DNA of 64,000 bases from NCBI GenBank assembly GCA_021234155.1, contig JAJEKV010000057.1:7164623-7228622 (forward strand). The letters are read 5' to 3'. The notes beneath the pieces were generated by a model. It made no database searches. It was not told where the DNA came from and saw nothing but the letters and a program-made list of their open reading frames with translations. The stretch comes from Isoetes taiwanensis (lineage: Eukaryota > Streptophyta > Lycopodiopsida > Isoetales > Isoetaceae). Position 1 is the first letter of the stretch. Every line of letters starts with the position of its first letter. The position numbers and the translations under genes were made by a program. This document shows positions 45,481 through 57,138 of the stretch, one piece after another.

Positions 45481-46369
45481 GTATGCTGAGTCTAGGGTAG
45501 GCTTTTTCGATTATCTTCGGGCACACTAAGCTTATCCGTCCCTAATTGAGAGGCACTCAAAAAAACAGAGCCCAGGTATGTTTTTCTGGCTTCGCCGAAC
45601 TAGTTATTCCTTGCAAGCAATCAACCGAAGTAGCTAATGCCTGGGCAAAAAAATTTCAAGCTCTCACTGCACCTTAGTACAAAAACAGAGAATTTTTTTG
45701 TCCAAACAGGCTAATCTTTTAGTCTAGTACCTCTTAGGCAAGAAATCAAGGATTCGAGGTGTTAGGAAGCTTGGACATGACTGCATTGTTTTGATATGGC
45801 TGAAGATGCCGATTTTCCTCATTTGATCAATTCCAGGAGAAGATTGTAATGGCGCCACCGGTTAGCCAGTTTCCAAAGCAGCTGCCCAACAACAGCAACC
45901 ACCGCTAGTTTTCTTGCTCTACCAACAAACAACTATTCCAGAAGTTTTGTACTGTCAAATTTTGCCATCAAAACTTATTTAGAAATGCTAGTTAATTTAC
46001 ATTCCAACCAAAAGTAAAGTCTATGCAAAAACCTCTCTCGAATGACAAGGACGGAAAACCTCTCATCAATAATGATGCTTTTCTAGATAACAAAAAAGAC
46101 TCGCCTGTCAAACATGCTGCCTGCCAAATAATCGAAAAATAGGTCAGTTCAACAGGCACATGATGTAAAATGTAAGAATACATGAAGCCAAAAAAATTGA
46201 AATCGTTGGTTGGAAAATACTGGGTACACCCTATGAATTGCCCTTGACTTGCAATCTAGGAAATATGCCTAGTCCCCCATATTACACTATCAAATAAGGG
46301 CTTGCCCCGTTTTGCAATAAAAACTTACAAATTATTTTACAATGCTGAGAAAAGAACTAGGAATTGTAG
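45481..46369. repeat. Repeat patchwork
   Basis: 45481-45900 has no recognised feature. 45904-46024 matches 4320-4446 directly. 46030-46330 matches 29350-29670 inverted. Confidence 0.7.
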
Positions 46370-49300
46370 CCGTTAGATTATTAGATATGCCTAAAGATGC
46401 CCAAAGCCATCCTCTCCTTAACAATATAGAAGTTGGGTCCGTTATTTTTAGTGGCGTGCATTTTGGTGCCGACGCGTGGCATTAGCCAATAACGCAGAAT
46501 GGAAGTTGGCTTCACGCATTCCGACTGACCGGCTGCACCGGTTAGGGCTTCGTTAGGTTTTATTTTAGGTTTACAGTCGCCGCCATCGCCAGTTCTTCCC
46601 AGATCGCTTAGGTTTTGTTTTAGGTTTACCGGAGTGCTTGCCATCGCCACTTCTTCACAGATCGAGACGGAGTTCTTACTGCGCTTGCCATCGCCATAAC
46701 AGAGCATTTTGAAGCTCGTAATAGGCTCTGTTTTTGATCCAACGCCCAATTTTTCAGAAGAAATGCTTGCCATGGCCTCGGTCTTCAGCCCAATGCCTGC
46801 TCTTCGACCTAGTTTGCATGTATTTTTTACTTCTGCACAGCTAGCAGATCTTTCAAGGTTCGAAAAATCGCAGGTTTATCGCCGGATCCGTTCAAGGGAC
46901 GAAAAATATTCATGAAACCTCGTCGGATCTTGTAAGAATGCTGTAAGTCTGCTGTAAGAATGCCCTATAAATTTGCTGGATCTGCAGAAAGGAAAATAAA
47001 CGTCCCCAACTTCTATATTGTACGGGAATGGAGGTTGGGGCCTCCATTCCGATTTCCAGGTGACCCGCCCCCGGCTAACGCCGGTCGCAGGACCCCACTT
47101 GAAAACCCGGAATGGAGGCCCCAACCTCCATCCCCTATACAAATTGTCCCTAAACAGTGGGCAATCCAAAAAATTCTATGTGCTATTTAGAATAGAGTTT
47201 TATTATTAGCTCGATCGCACACTTATTTTTACCAAAGGCCATGAGACCATGATCCCAATTTTTTCTGCCCTCTTTGCATTATCTTTCTATTGTTAAGAAG
47301 CATTTCCTATTCTAGTTTTGATATGCTATAATTAATTTGCTACATAAATTTTAAATAACCTACTAGTTAAGATCTTGAAAAAAAATATGAACTGTTGTTT
47401 CTTCTAAATCCTCCATAGAGATAAATCAATAACATCTTCCGTAGAGATAAATCAATAACCTGCAGCATGCACTATAAATTCGACTGCAAATATTAATTCT
47501 TGAGAACATCTTATTTGCCTTATCTTTTAATTCTTAATAGAATATTTCATTCTGCCCCCTTTTCTTCTTGTAGCTATATATGCCATGTTTTAACTCATGC
47601 ACCTGTAATTCTCTTCGTAACCCTATAAGTTGCTTAGTTTAAGTTCATCTATTTGCTATTTAATTAGGAATAGTAGTCGTTATAGATGTATTGAAGGTTG
47701 TTTATGAACTATCTGCATTAAACTACAAATTTGGATTTTGGCAGAATTGGTCGGTAGGTCGGCCTGAAATCCACACCTAGGTCAGCCTTCTCCGACCTAG
47801 GTCGGTAGGTCGACAAGGTCGATAGGTCGGCCCAACTATGCATAGAATATATGTTCACGGTTTAAGCACATAATGGAAAGCTCCAATTGAAGATCAAAAA
47901 GTACAAATCTAGGCTCTAACCTGTTAGCGCTACTTACCCTGCAAAAAGTAATAAATTCTGATATTCTTCGTCTGGAAAAGATTGCTAGGCAAGACCCAAA
48001 CTGGGTTTAGAATTATTATTGGTATTAAGGCAATGTTGTTTCATTCCACTTTGGATACTTAAGCTGCTATTGCTTGTAATTTTCAGTAATGATGCCTTGC
48101 TTTCTGTAGAGGCAAAAATAATTGCCCAATATGTACGCATAACACTGCTGCTTGTTCATAGGAAGGTTGAATAGAACCCTCACAAAGCGAACGACCATCA
48201 GGAAAGAAGATTCGAAGCTCCAAATAAATTCTCTTGTGCCGCTTCCCTACCAATCAGAGCTCCTCCTTTTGTGAATCAAAGAACGAAACCGGAAAAATTG
48301 TAGGCCCTATAATTTATAAGCCTTACTCTAGAAAGTAAGAGCTTGACATATGCATGTGGGCCTCTTGATTAAGAACTTAAAGAGGCAACAAGCTATGCAA
48401 ACATGGGGCAAAACCATTAGAAAAGTGGAATTTTAACATAGACTACAGTGCTCACTCTAGATGTATGCATTAGTATAAAAACACGAATACACCAATAAAT
48501 CATAGCAAAAGTCATATTGAAAGCATACAAAAATACAAAGGGATCCCCAGTTATTAATGCTAGACATAAATTCATAGAGGGTTTATGACTTGCTAGATCA
48601 AACCTCAGTTGTACTACAGCTTCAAGGTGGCCCTCATCGAGTTCATGAACACCTGTCTGTACTCCTACTAGATAAAAGCTAGAACCAACTAATGACTAGG
48701 TAAATGTTGCTCATACCTAATCTATATCAACTGTGTACATTAATTTCAGCATCCCAAAACTTAGAAAAGGAACATTGCCACATTTCATATTTTTGTTTGG
48801 CATGGCAATGAGAGGTGCATGAGTGGAAATTGCTTGGAGTAAGTTTATTTGTCCAATAAAAGAATGTGGATTAGCCATATCTATTCTGGAACTCCAAGGT
48901 TGTTAAAGCTTTTTGGCATGTTTGGTTAGGGTATGCATATCTTGTGGTTGCTTGCGGAGTCATTAGAATATTGTTATGCCTAAAGCAAATAGGCTACACA
49001 TAATGTGGTTGCTTGCTATTGCACTACCTTCAACAAATTGGCATTTAGGTCTCAATTGCCATGTGCTATCTTAACATGAGAGTTGTCACATGATGGTCTA
49101 TTTGGATTGCTCACTTTAATATTGATACATAATCTTCGAGGGATTCACCTTTATTCGGCGTATAATCCAAGAGAGCTCAAGGGATGGGATTTTTTTGAGA
49201 CCATTTTTTGTATGTGTACTTAAGGGTTAGGGATGCTTTTAAGCACTAGTCTAGTGCAAATTCTGTACAGGGAGGAGATCTTTTGCTACCTTTCAAACAC

Positions 49301-49870
49301 AAATGCTATATGCTCCTTATGTATAAGTGCATTCCTTGGGGCAGGGCACCACTTTTATAACATATGTTAAGAAAAATAAAAGAGTAACATTTAAAAAAGT
49401 TATCACATTTTTTAAGCTTGAATGACATGTAATATAGTAATTATGATTGCATTTAATGCTTACAAACTGAGTATTATTTGGCATCACTTTGTCGTATTAG
49501 AACATTGGGACATCGTGAGAGAGCCATAGAGAATCTGAAGAGGGTTTGACAGATTATGAAGGAAACTTAGGATTTTCAAGGGATTTGAGGGAATATAAGG
49601 AATCTTCAAATGTCTCAAGGAATCTTCATGGAATATTATAGAATCCTAGGAAATCTTGAGAAATCCACTTGAACTGATGAAATCTAGGAAAAATTTAAGG
49701 GCATTTGAACACGAGGTAGAAGTAGACACTGGCTCAAGAAATTATGGACAATGCGCTTTTGCATCTTCCATATCCTTTGGGTTACTCAAGTTCTTTGATG
49801 ACACATTTGACATTCCTTGGCTGACTCATTTAGGATTGCCAGTTGAGCTTTTGGTGATGAAGTTTTGACA
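46370..49870. repeat. Middle-repetitive family, arm B (inverted copy of arm A)
   Basis: Reverse complement of 25180-24797 then 19747-17383 and 4498-4460, without the copia element and the H3-bearing element. It therefore supplies the empty sites of both. It carries its own insertion at about 46423-47136 and the MITE copy at about 49134-49345. No coding region recognised. Confidence 0.85.
46423..47136. mobile_element. Insertion with foldback-like ends in arm B
   Basis: The paralogue at 25100-25125 lacks this ~0.7-kb segment. ATATAGAAGTTGGG at its left end is inverted near 47007-47020 (CCCAACTTCTATAT). It is followed by two hairpins, one built on GGAATGGAGG/CCTCCATTCC (47028-47053) and one on ATGGAGG/CCTCCAT (about 47113-47132). 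Family unknown; exact ends and target duplication not resolved. Confidence 0.5.
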
Positions 49871-50747
49871 TGTGTACCCGATAGAGTCTTTTGCATGGCA
49901 AATGATGTGTGGCAACTGGACATCCCTCACAATAGTCGGGACGTGCATGGAGAAGCCAAACCTCTCTTTTTCTAATCGATCACAACTAAAGGCGGTCAAC
50001 ACCTCTATTCAATAGGCCAATTGGTCTTCGCGGATGATAAAAATCCAATTCTATTCTATTCTATTCTATATTCACAACAATTTGAGTATCATCCACATGC
50101 TTTTGCTTTGATTAGAATCATTGAAGAAACCCCTCTTTTGCTATGAAATCAAGATGGTATTAATACGGACGAGCTCTGCAGACCATTTTGAGATCTGAAA
50201 ATGTAACATGTTAAAGTCCTATATGTTGTAGATGGAACAATCTATCTATTTAAGGTCCTATATATTGTCCTGCTAATCTTTTAATGCCGACTGCATTTAT
50301 ATGCTACGTCATCATGAGGTCGGATCGATGAGAGATAATGTTCCAAGAAAACTATAGTTAACAATATGATAACGATAACAAACATCTCTCTTTACCGACT
50401 CACTTATTGGTTTAATTTGTATTTGTTCCAAAATAGTGCAAAAGACATCCTTAAACACATGAGATTTTAATTGTCGTGCTTTGGTGATATTTTCTCGAGC
50501 TGGTGTCTAGTTCTACCTCGTGTTCAAATGCCCTTAAAATTTTCTTAGATTTCATTAGTTTAAGTGGATTTCTCAAGATTCTCTAGGATTCTATGATATT
50601 CCATGAAATTTCCTCGAGATCTCTGAAGATTCCTTATATTCCCTCAAATCCCTTGAAAATCCTAAGTTTCCTTCATAATCTGTCAGACTTTCTTCAGATT
50701 CTCTAAGGTTTTCTAAACCATGATGCCGCGATGTTTGAATACGACAA
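49871..50747. repeat. Middle-repetitive family, copy D
   Basis: Direct match to about 29880-30690. Interrupted at 50748 by the hAT-like element and resumes at 52911. Confidence 0.85.
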
Positions 50748-52910
50748 CAGGGTTGGAAATTGAAGGGCTGCCCTTACCTTTTTTTTAAGGTCACCCTAAA
50801 AAGTGGACTTTCAAATTGCATGGCATAATATAAATTAGACTTTCATTTGCATTGTTAGCATAAAAGTAACAATGCGCGACCTTAATTTTTTTTTCTCCTT
50901 AAAATACTTAGATGTAACAATGCACTCGAAATATTTAACACATAAAGATTGTATGAACATTAATAAATTTCAGCTCTTCCCGGACTCAACTTACAGTTCT
51001 GAAATTTCATTTTTCAGCAAGAAGCATTGTCTTGTATTCTAGCTGCCTAAGTCGATTCAAAGTTTCTGTATTCGAGTTTGTTTCATGCATTTTGGCTGCT
51101 CAAATGGATTCAGTTGATCCAATCCTGTTGATTCGGGGCATGATTTGACGGATTCGGGGCATGATCTAATGATTCGGGACACAATTTAGAGCCGCACAGT
51201 GATCGACGTTAGAAGTATCGGAGAAAGAAAAGAGGAAAATGTTTTTTCCCAATATCATAAAGCAAGCAAATGAAATTTTTTAGAATCCAAATTTCGGTTG
51301 GCAATATTACTTGCCGCCATGCCAAACCATAATTATAATGCTATAATGTAAATGATGAATTTATTACTATTTATATATATTATTCCTTACTTCTTTCTTT
51401 GATTTCTCCAATTTTTATTTCTCTAGTATATATGGTATCTATATCGTAATAGTACATCCTATATTCGCTACATCCTATATTCGCTACATCCTAGCCATCC
51501 AAATTTGGCATATACCCAAGCACATGCCATGCCACAAAAGCACAACCGTCCAAGCAAAGTCAAGATGGGGTCAAAACCCCATTTCCACGTCAGCCTAAGG
51601 TTGATGAGCAAGTATTCCATTCAAGTCAAGTCCACAAATACACACAAGTAATAACTATAGAAGCCTGTATCACATACAGTTCCAGCAGCACAGCCGCCCT
51701 GAAGCACACCTGTGTTACTACCAAAGGAAAACAGAGAAGGACGTACCCAGATCAAGGGGAAAACCAACCCTGTTCACAAACTGCAGAACAGATTGCTGCA
51801 CCTGCCACAACAGCTCCACAACCTGTGTTACTACCAAAGGAAAATAGAGAAGGACGTACCCAAATGAAGAGAAAAACCAACCCTATTCACAAACTGCAGA
51901 ACACATTGCTGCACCTGCTACAGCAGCTCCACAACACAATAAACAAAAAAATAATATACTGAAGCACGGGGAGTTGAACCTCCTGCCCAAAAGGCAGTTC
52001 CACAAAACCTCAAGATGAAAACCTTAAGCCATGACCTCTTGAAGCCAAATAGAAACACATGTAAGCAGCTGGGAAAAAACGGCTTAAGGAAAAAACGACT
52101 TTATCAGAGCAAGCAGATCAGATTGAAGATTTCGGCTATGGCGGGAACTCCCACTGCCACACAAAAAGCCATAATCCAGAACTCACTACACCTAAACCTC
52201 TGCAAAAACCAAAATGAGAAGAAAGAATGCTTCTGAAGAAAGAAAATAAGGGCTTTTGAGTCTGCCCTGTCGGATTTTGCATGAGTCCTTCTGCCTCTCT
52301 GCCCTGAACCGCCTCTGTGCCTCTCTCCGATTTTGCATGAACTGCTTCTGCCTCTGTGCCAGATTAACTCCGCCAGTGGGTTATGGCCAAGCAGTCAAGC
52401 ATCGCCAAGCAGCCGCCCATCGAAAGCAACTGCCCCTGCATCCGCTCCACGCGCACGGCAGCCCATCGCCACGACTCTACTTCTAAAAATTAACCCTTTG
52501 CCCAAAAAAACCAATACATCCCGTTCGACCATTGCCAAACCAAAACCCAATTTCTGAGTCAGAAAAATACCATTTCTGGATACGAATACATGCCTTAACC
52601 ATGCAAAACCTTAGGTTACACGGTTCCCAAACAACATTTTGGGAACCTAATATATGGTATCTATATCGTAATAGTACAATGGTTGGTTGATACATAATAC
52701 GTATATAATACATATATTTAAAATAGGGGTATAAATGCATGGCTATGCCAAAAGTAGACTTTTTGTTGCATGGCAAATTTTTTTTTGACTTTCATTTTGC
52801 AAGGCTACGGAAAATGTAGACTTGTTTTTTAAGGTCTACTTTTTTTTGGACTTTATTTTGCATGGTTTTTGGGGTCTTGCAAGGTTTGCAACCTTCAAAT
52901 TCCAACCCTG
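50748..52910. mobile_element. hAT-like non-autonomous DNA transposon, 2163 bp
   Basis: Terminal inverted repeats CAGGGTTGGAANTTGAAGG start at 50748 and end at 52910. The CAGGG terminus is typical of hAT elements. The flanking direct repeat CGACAA (50742-50747 and 52911-52916) is 6 bp, shorter than the usual 8. The uninterrupted site ATACGACAAAGTGATGCC exists at 17716-17733. No transposase ORF. An internal ~124-bp tandem duplication lies at about 51708-51955. Confidence 0.85.
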
Positions 52911-53785
52911 CGACAAAGTGATGCCAAATAATACTTAGTTTGTAAGCATTAAATGCAATCGTAATTACTATTTACTTGTGAGAAGCTTGGAAGGATGTGC
53001 AACCTCAATAGCTCTCAATGATTCGGAACAAAGGCCTCGAGCTCAATGTTTTAGCTCTCTTAGTTTCTAACGACATTCTCTAAGATATAGGCTTTTAAGT
53101 TCTCTTCATTGTGTGCAATTAATTCTGACGTATTCTTATATATTGATTGTAAGCTTATGTTTTTCCTCTAAATGTTGCAGGCTAGAACATATATCTACTT
53201 TTCTACGATGGAGAATACCTCCTAGGGGGCTTTCCTAATGGAGGGTTTCTAGAGTGTTTAAGTAGATATACTGGATTTGGGGTATTATACTGGTGGGAAC
53301 TCTTTTTGAGTTGTCTGACCTTTCTTTTGTAAATTTGGTCTAAGTATGTCAGTAGATGGTTAAAAAGTAGTAAACTCCCCAACGAAACTACAAGTAGTTT
53401 CATAAATTTGCCCCAAACTTGTTCAAAACACTAAATTTGAGACTGCACCAGTCTCAACAGCACGTTCCTACAGAATGATGGTGGCATCAGGAAAAGCAAT
53501 ATCTATTGTATTCCTAGGAATCATAGTAGAGATCTTGGCACTAGAACCCCTCCCCCTCCCCCATCCCATCCTCCCCTTCCAAAATATAATGTTAATAAAT
53601 ATGGAATGGTTAAGAACGAAGGCGGTCTTCATCAATTGTTATAACCAGTCAATGTTATTATTTCATCAGCCAACATACAATTAATTATCAAGGTACACAT
53701 TTAACTCCAGGTGTTGCATTGCTGTCTTCGGCAGTTGTTCCATTCCATAAAAGAGGGCAATGAAATTACAATTAGTGAGATTTTA
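52911..53785. repeat. Middle-repetitive family, copy D continued
   Basis: Matches 30700-31066, 32235-32657 and 44875-44955 in direct orientation, without the 31067-32234 block and without the Tat-like element. Confidence 0.85.
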
Positions 53786-55021
53786 TAGGTCCAGTCTATC
53801 GACATCTGAATGTCTATGATAAAAGTTTGAGTCTATCTATATATATGTAAATAACAAGGTGCTGCGCACGGAGGGTTGCCCTCCGATGTCCTGAGGGGAT
53901 GTTTGTATAGTCTCTGATGCATAGTGCTCTAAACGCAATCATGAAGTTGCAAGTGCAAAAAGTAGATTTTATTGTGACGTAAAATCAATCCCTCCAAGTT
54001 GAGAATATACAAACCTATTACTCTCGGTGCAACAGTTTTTTGTAGAATTTTTTTTCTCCAAAACAAAAAAACAAAGGAAAATAGCTTTTCTGCCAAGCGC
54101 AGTGTTTGCTCCATTTTTCCCTGGGTGACATTTTAAGCAGATAATGGTTGGGTTTTCAGGGGTGTTTATTCCCTTCTTCATTGACTATAGAGTCATTGAT
54201 TTGTAAAATGCTAATGGTTATCTGAATGGATATTGCTTGAATGGACTTAAATAACATAGAAAGGCGTACAAAATAGATGGCCATCAAGATAATTTATTAT
54301 ATGCACTCCTCAAAGCCTTGCAATCTAGTGCAAAATAAGTATTCTCTCTATTATCTATGTCCTCCTTCCAGGTTCTAGGCTATCAGATCTTATGTTCTAA
54401 AGATTCTAAATGGATGGTGGGTAGTGGCATAATCATGACAGTTGGTTATTCTAGGGGATGGAATCACCAACCGTTGGGATTGCAATCAAATTGACAAGGG
54501 CAACTTTATTTCTAAATGGAAGAGAGCCATTATGGTAAACCTAGGGTTGTAACATCGTTGCAGGAAGTAGCATCTCTTGATCTCAACACAGCATCTATCT
54601 GCTTGTAACTAATATATGCGCTTTAAAAGGAAATAAATCCTCATTGCCGGATCTTGGATAGATTTGGTGAGGATGGGCCTTCACCAATTTCAAAGATAGG
54701 TTCATAAGTTGCCAAGTTTTAAAATTTCAAAACACGATGCAAGGTATTAGACTCCACGCTTACGTGGATATAATGATCATTACGAATTATTACATTTCAT
54801 CCTCATAGGTCATGTATTTAATGATGAAGCCTAGAATAAACAGCAAGTTGAGAAGGCTGCTAAAAGATTCCAACGAAATACTAGGACTGCAGCCTGAAGA
54901 TTATTCAGAACCATATGGACAATTCATTAGAAACTATACATATACACAAAAACTGCAATATAATACATGCTTTGACAAAATGTATGCATAGAACATGGAA
55001 AGCAAATTTGCAAGAAAAAGG
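53786..55021. other. No gene recognised
   Basis: A motif AAGGTGCTGCGCAC with a GGAGGG/CCCTCC hairpin at about 53858-53888 recurs inverted near 4265-4295 and may be a transposon terminus. Otherwise nothing recognised. Confidence 0.5.
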
Positions 55022-55288
55022 CTACATGTGCCCAGCATTTATCTTCTGAGACAGATCTATGATTTCACCCCTTGCCTTGAGAAGGGCTTCTGTAGTCCTA
55101 TACAACTCTCTCCTTTGCTCTTCATACTTACTCTCCAACTTTTTCAGCTTCTCATCTTTCTCTTCACAAATTCCTTCTAATTTCTTCAACATCTCATTTT
55201 TCTCTTCACAAATTCCTTCTAATTTCTTTAACATCTCGTCTTTCTCTTTACACATTTCTTCTAGCCCTTTTAGACAACTGCGACGCTA
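55022..55288 (-). CDS. Coiled-coil exon, unknown gene
   Basis: After the acceptor-like TTAATTATGTAG, an open frame of about 88 codons runs to a stop at 55022. It has heptad-type repeats: the unit KLEGICEEK(D/N)E(M/K)LK occurs about three times, then ESKYEEQRRELYR. Strongly predicted coiled coil. It looks like a last exon. Upstream exons could be those of the unknown gene near 56150-57138 or of the thymidylate kinase; not resolved. Confidence 0.4.
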
Positions 55289-55539
55289 CATAATTAAAGA
55301 GCAAGAGATGTAAGTGAAAACATTGGCCCTAAAAACGTCCCTCTGGTCTAAATAAAAAAATAGTGAGTGCCCCATAAAAGATCATTCTATTTTAGCTAAG
55401 ACAAACCCAAAACAGAACCATGCAAACACGTTCTTTCTTTACAGTTGTATAAGTCAGCATATCAGGGAAAAGGTTTAACAGCTGGGTGCACATTGTTAAA
55501 CGTTATAGAGAGCAAAGTACATATTGCAGGGTCTTTCAA

Positions 55540-55990
55540 TTACACACAAGCAAAACTTGCATTCTCCCACAAACTTGATAGTGGAAGTCCATTTTGGCAC
55601 ATGCTGACAACCTTCAAGGACGTCTCTTTCATGGCATTGTGAACATCTTCCGCAGTCCCTCTGGCATCAATATCCTGTTTATGACACACAAGCAATTTAC
55701 ACGATTTGCTATTCCAATACCAGCAGTAAGAAGCATACCATCCACTTTGGCTCATGCAATTGTTGATATTTATCCGCAACCATCTTCTGAAACTCCAATC
55801 GTTCATAACATTCATTTCCATAATCTCCTCTGCTAGCTGCAACCTGAAAGATCATAATATTTAAGTAATCTGCTTTGGCTGATATGAAGCAGCATGAAAC
55901 ACCATTATTTTTTAAATTACCTCTGGTGGAATGTTGAGATAAAAAATCAAGTCTGGCTCTGGAAGTCCAACCTCAGGTGCCTGCCCATAA
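55540..55990 (-). CDS. Thymidylate (dTMP) kinase, last three exons
   Basis: Minus-strand exons 55990-55921, 55843-55739 and 55674-55540 have GT-AG borders and join in frame. They read APEVGLPEPDLIFYLNIPPE, then RGDYGNECYERLEFQKMV and HEPKWM, then DIDARGTAEDVHNAM, ending LPLSSLWEN and a stop at 55540. This matches the thymidylate kinase C-terminal half: the GLP-PDL motif, the RG-YG-E-YE lid and the DA motif before the last helix. The enzyme phosphorylates dTMP to dTDP for DNA synthesis. The P-loop exons were not found upstream within the window, so this is probably a truncated fragment or a gene with very distant exons. Confidence 0.65.
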
Positions 55991-56149
55991 CTGTAGTAAA
56001 ATACATAAGATGGCATTTCACCAACTACACATGCGCCTAGCAGTGGTAAACCATCTTTCCTCCTTTTAAAGAAATATCCTAACAAACTAAGAATTATCTC
56101 AAGCATGTTATGGAATTATAATGACAAGCATTACCATCAATGACAACAT

Positions 56150-57138
56150 TCAGTCAGTGGCCAAATCGATTTTAATAGATGAATATGTCTTGATTATAAA
56201 CTCGATGAGACTGCATGCAATAGGGCTTGGAGATCTCCTGAGCAAATCCTGAAATAGCTTCTTAGACAATATTTTGAAGTCATTATCAACTGCAAAATCT
56301 GGTTCAGCTTTAGGGTGTTTTAGTTTTGAATCTGCTGCTTCTGATTCATCATCGCTACTAACATAGACAACTTCACTCTTAGCAACTTCACTCTTACAAG
56401 TCAAAGGCGGTTTAGCAGAAAGTTCTTCCTTGACAACATATTTTTCCTTCTCAAAGCTGCTATATTGTTCTTGCTTTACAGACAAAGGGCTAAGTGCATT
56501 CTCTGAAACAAAAGTCCTCTGTTTTTCCTCTGATTTCAAAGAAATGCATGCTTTTCCTAAAAATGCCTGTGCACTATACTCCAAAATCATACTAAGGTAG
56601 TTAGCATACTTACATTCGAATGATTTAAGCTGCTTGATGGCCCTGATTTCATCTTGCATTTTGTCACAGATATATGCAGACCAGTTGAACTTATTGCCAG
56701 TTGAACTTATTGCCTGCGACTTTGATTCTAAACCCAGCTAAGCAGAGGGCAGTAGGGAGACGAAGCATCTGAGATGATTTGATCACTATCCGATCAAATA
56801 TAAATGAAAGCAGCTCTTTGAAAACAGGATCCTGTGCTAGGGAAATATCATAACCAGTTTTTGTGCCTTTGCGAGCAGAAGGCAAAAAGCAAGAATCAAG
56901 GCCCTTAGTGTGAGACTCGCGAGCAGAAGAAATTTCGTAGCCTTCTGCCAGTTACCCAGTCCAGAACATCCTTGATCCACAACGCAACTGACCGTGCATT
57001 TACAGGGAACAAAGGGTTTTTAGCAGTCATCAACATATACTGCAACATATACTCAGTATATCCCACAAACCCACATAAACGAGGGTTTGCCCCCCCGGGG
57101 CAACCCAAAAATGTGCAATAAATAATGGACTTCAACAT
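56150..57138 (-). pseudogene. Unrecognised protein with SUMO-type motifs, frame-broken
   Basis: Three minus-strand blocks (57138-56905, 56885-56691, 56659-56150) read as one protein if small breaks are allowed. The N-terminal block contains NPLFPVNARSVALWIKDVLDW, the middle YDISLAQDPVFKELLSFIF. The C-terminal block has VKQE, VKEE and LKSE (SUMO-acceptor type psi-K-x-E) and VVYVSSDDESE, a classical SUMO-interacting motif followed by acidic residues. I do not recognise the family. Direct evidence of expression is lacking; the breaks may be introns. Confidence 0.35.

Noticed and set aside
49656-49868. 70-codon ORF in arm B
   Set aside because: Lies in a repeat whose other copies do not keep the frame.
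51955-52040. tRNA gene or tRNA-derived SINE on the minus strand
   Set aside because: A T-arm-like GGTTCAACTCC and anticodon-like loop are present, but stems do not pair well and no acceptor stem could be closed.
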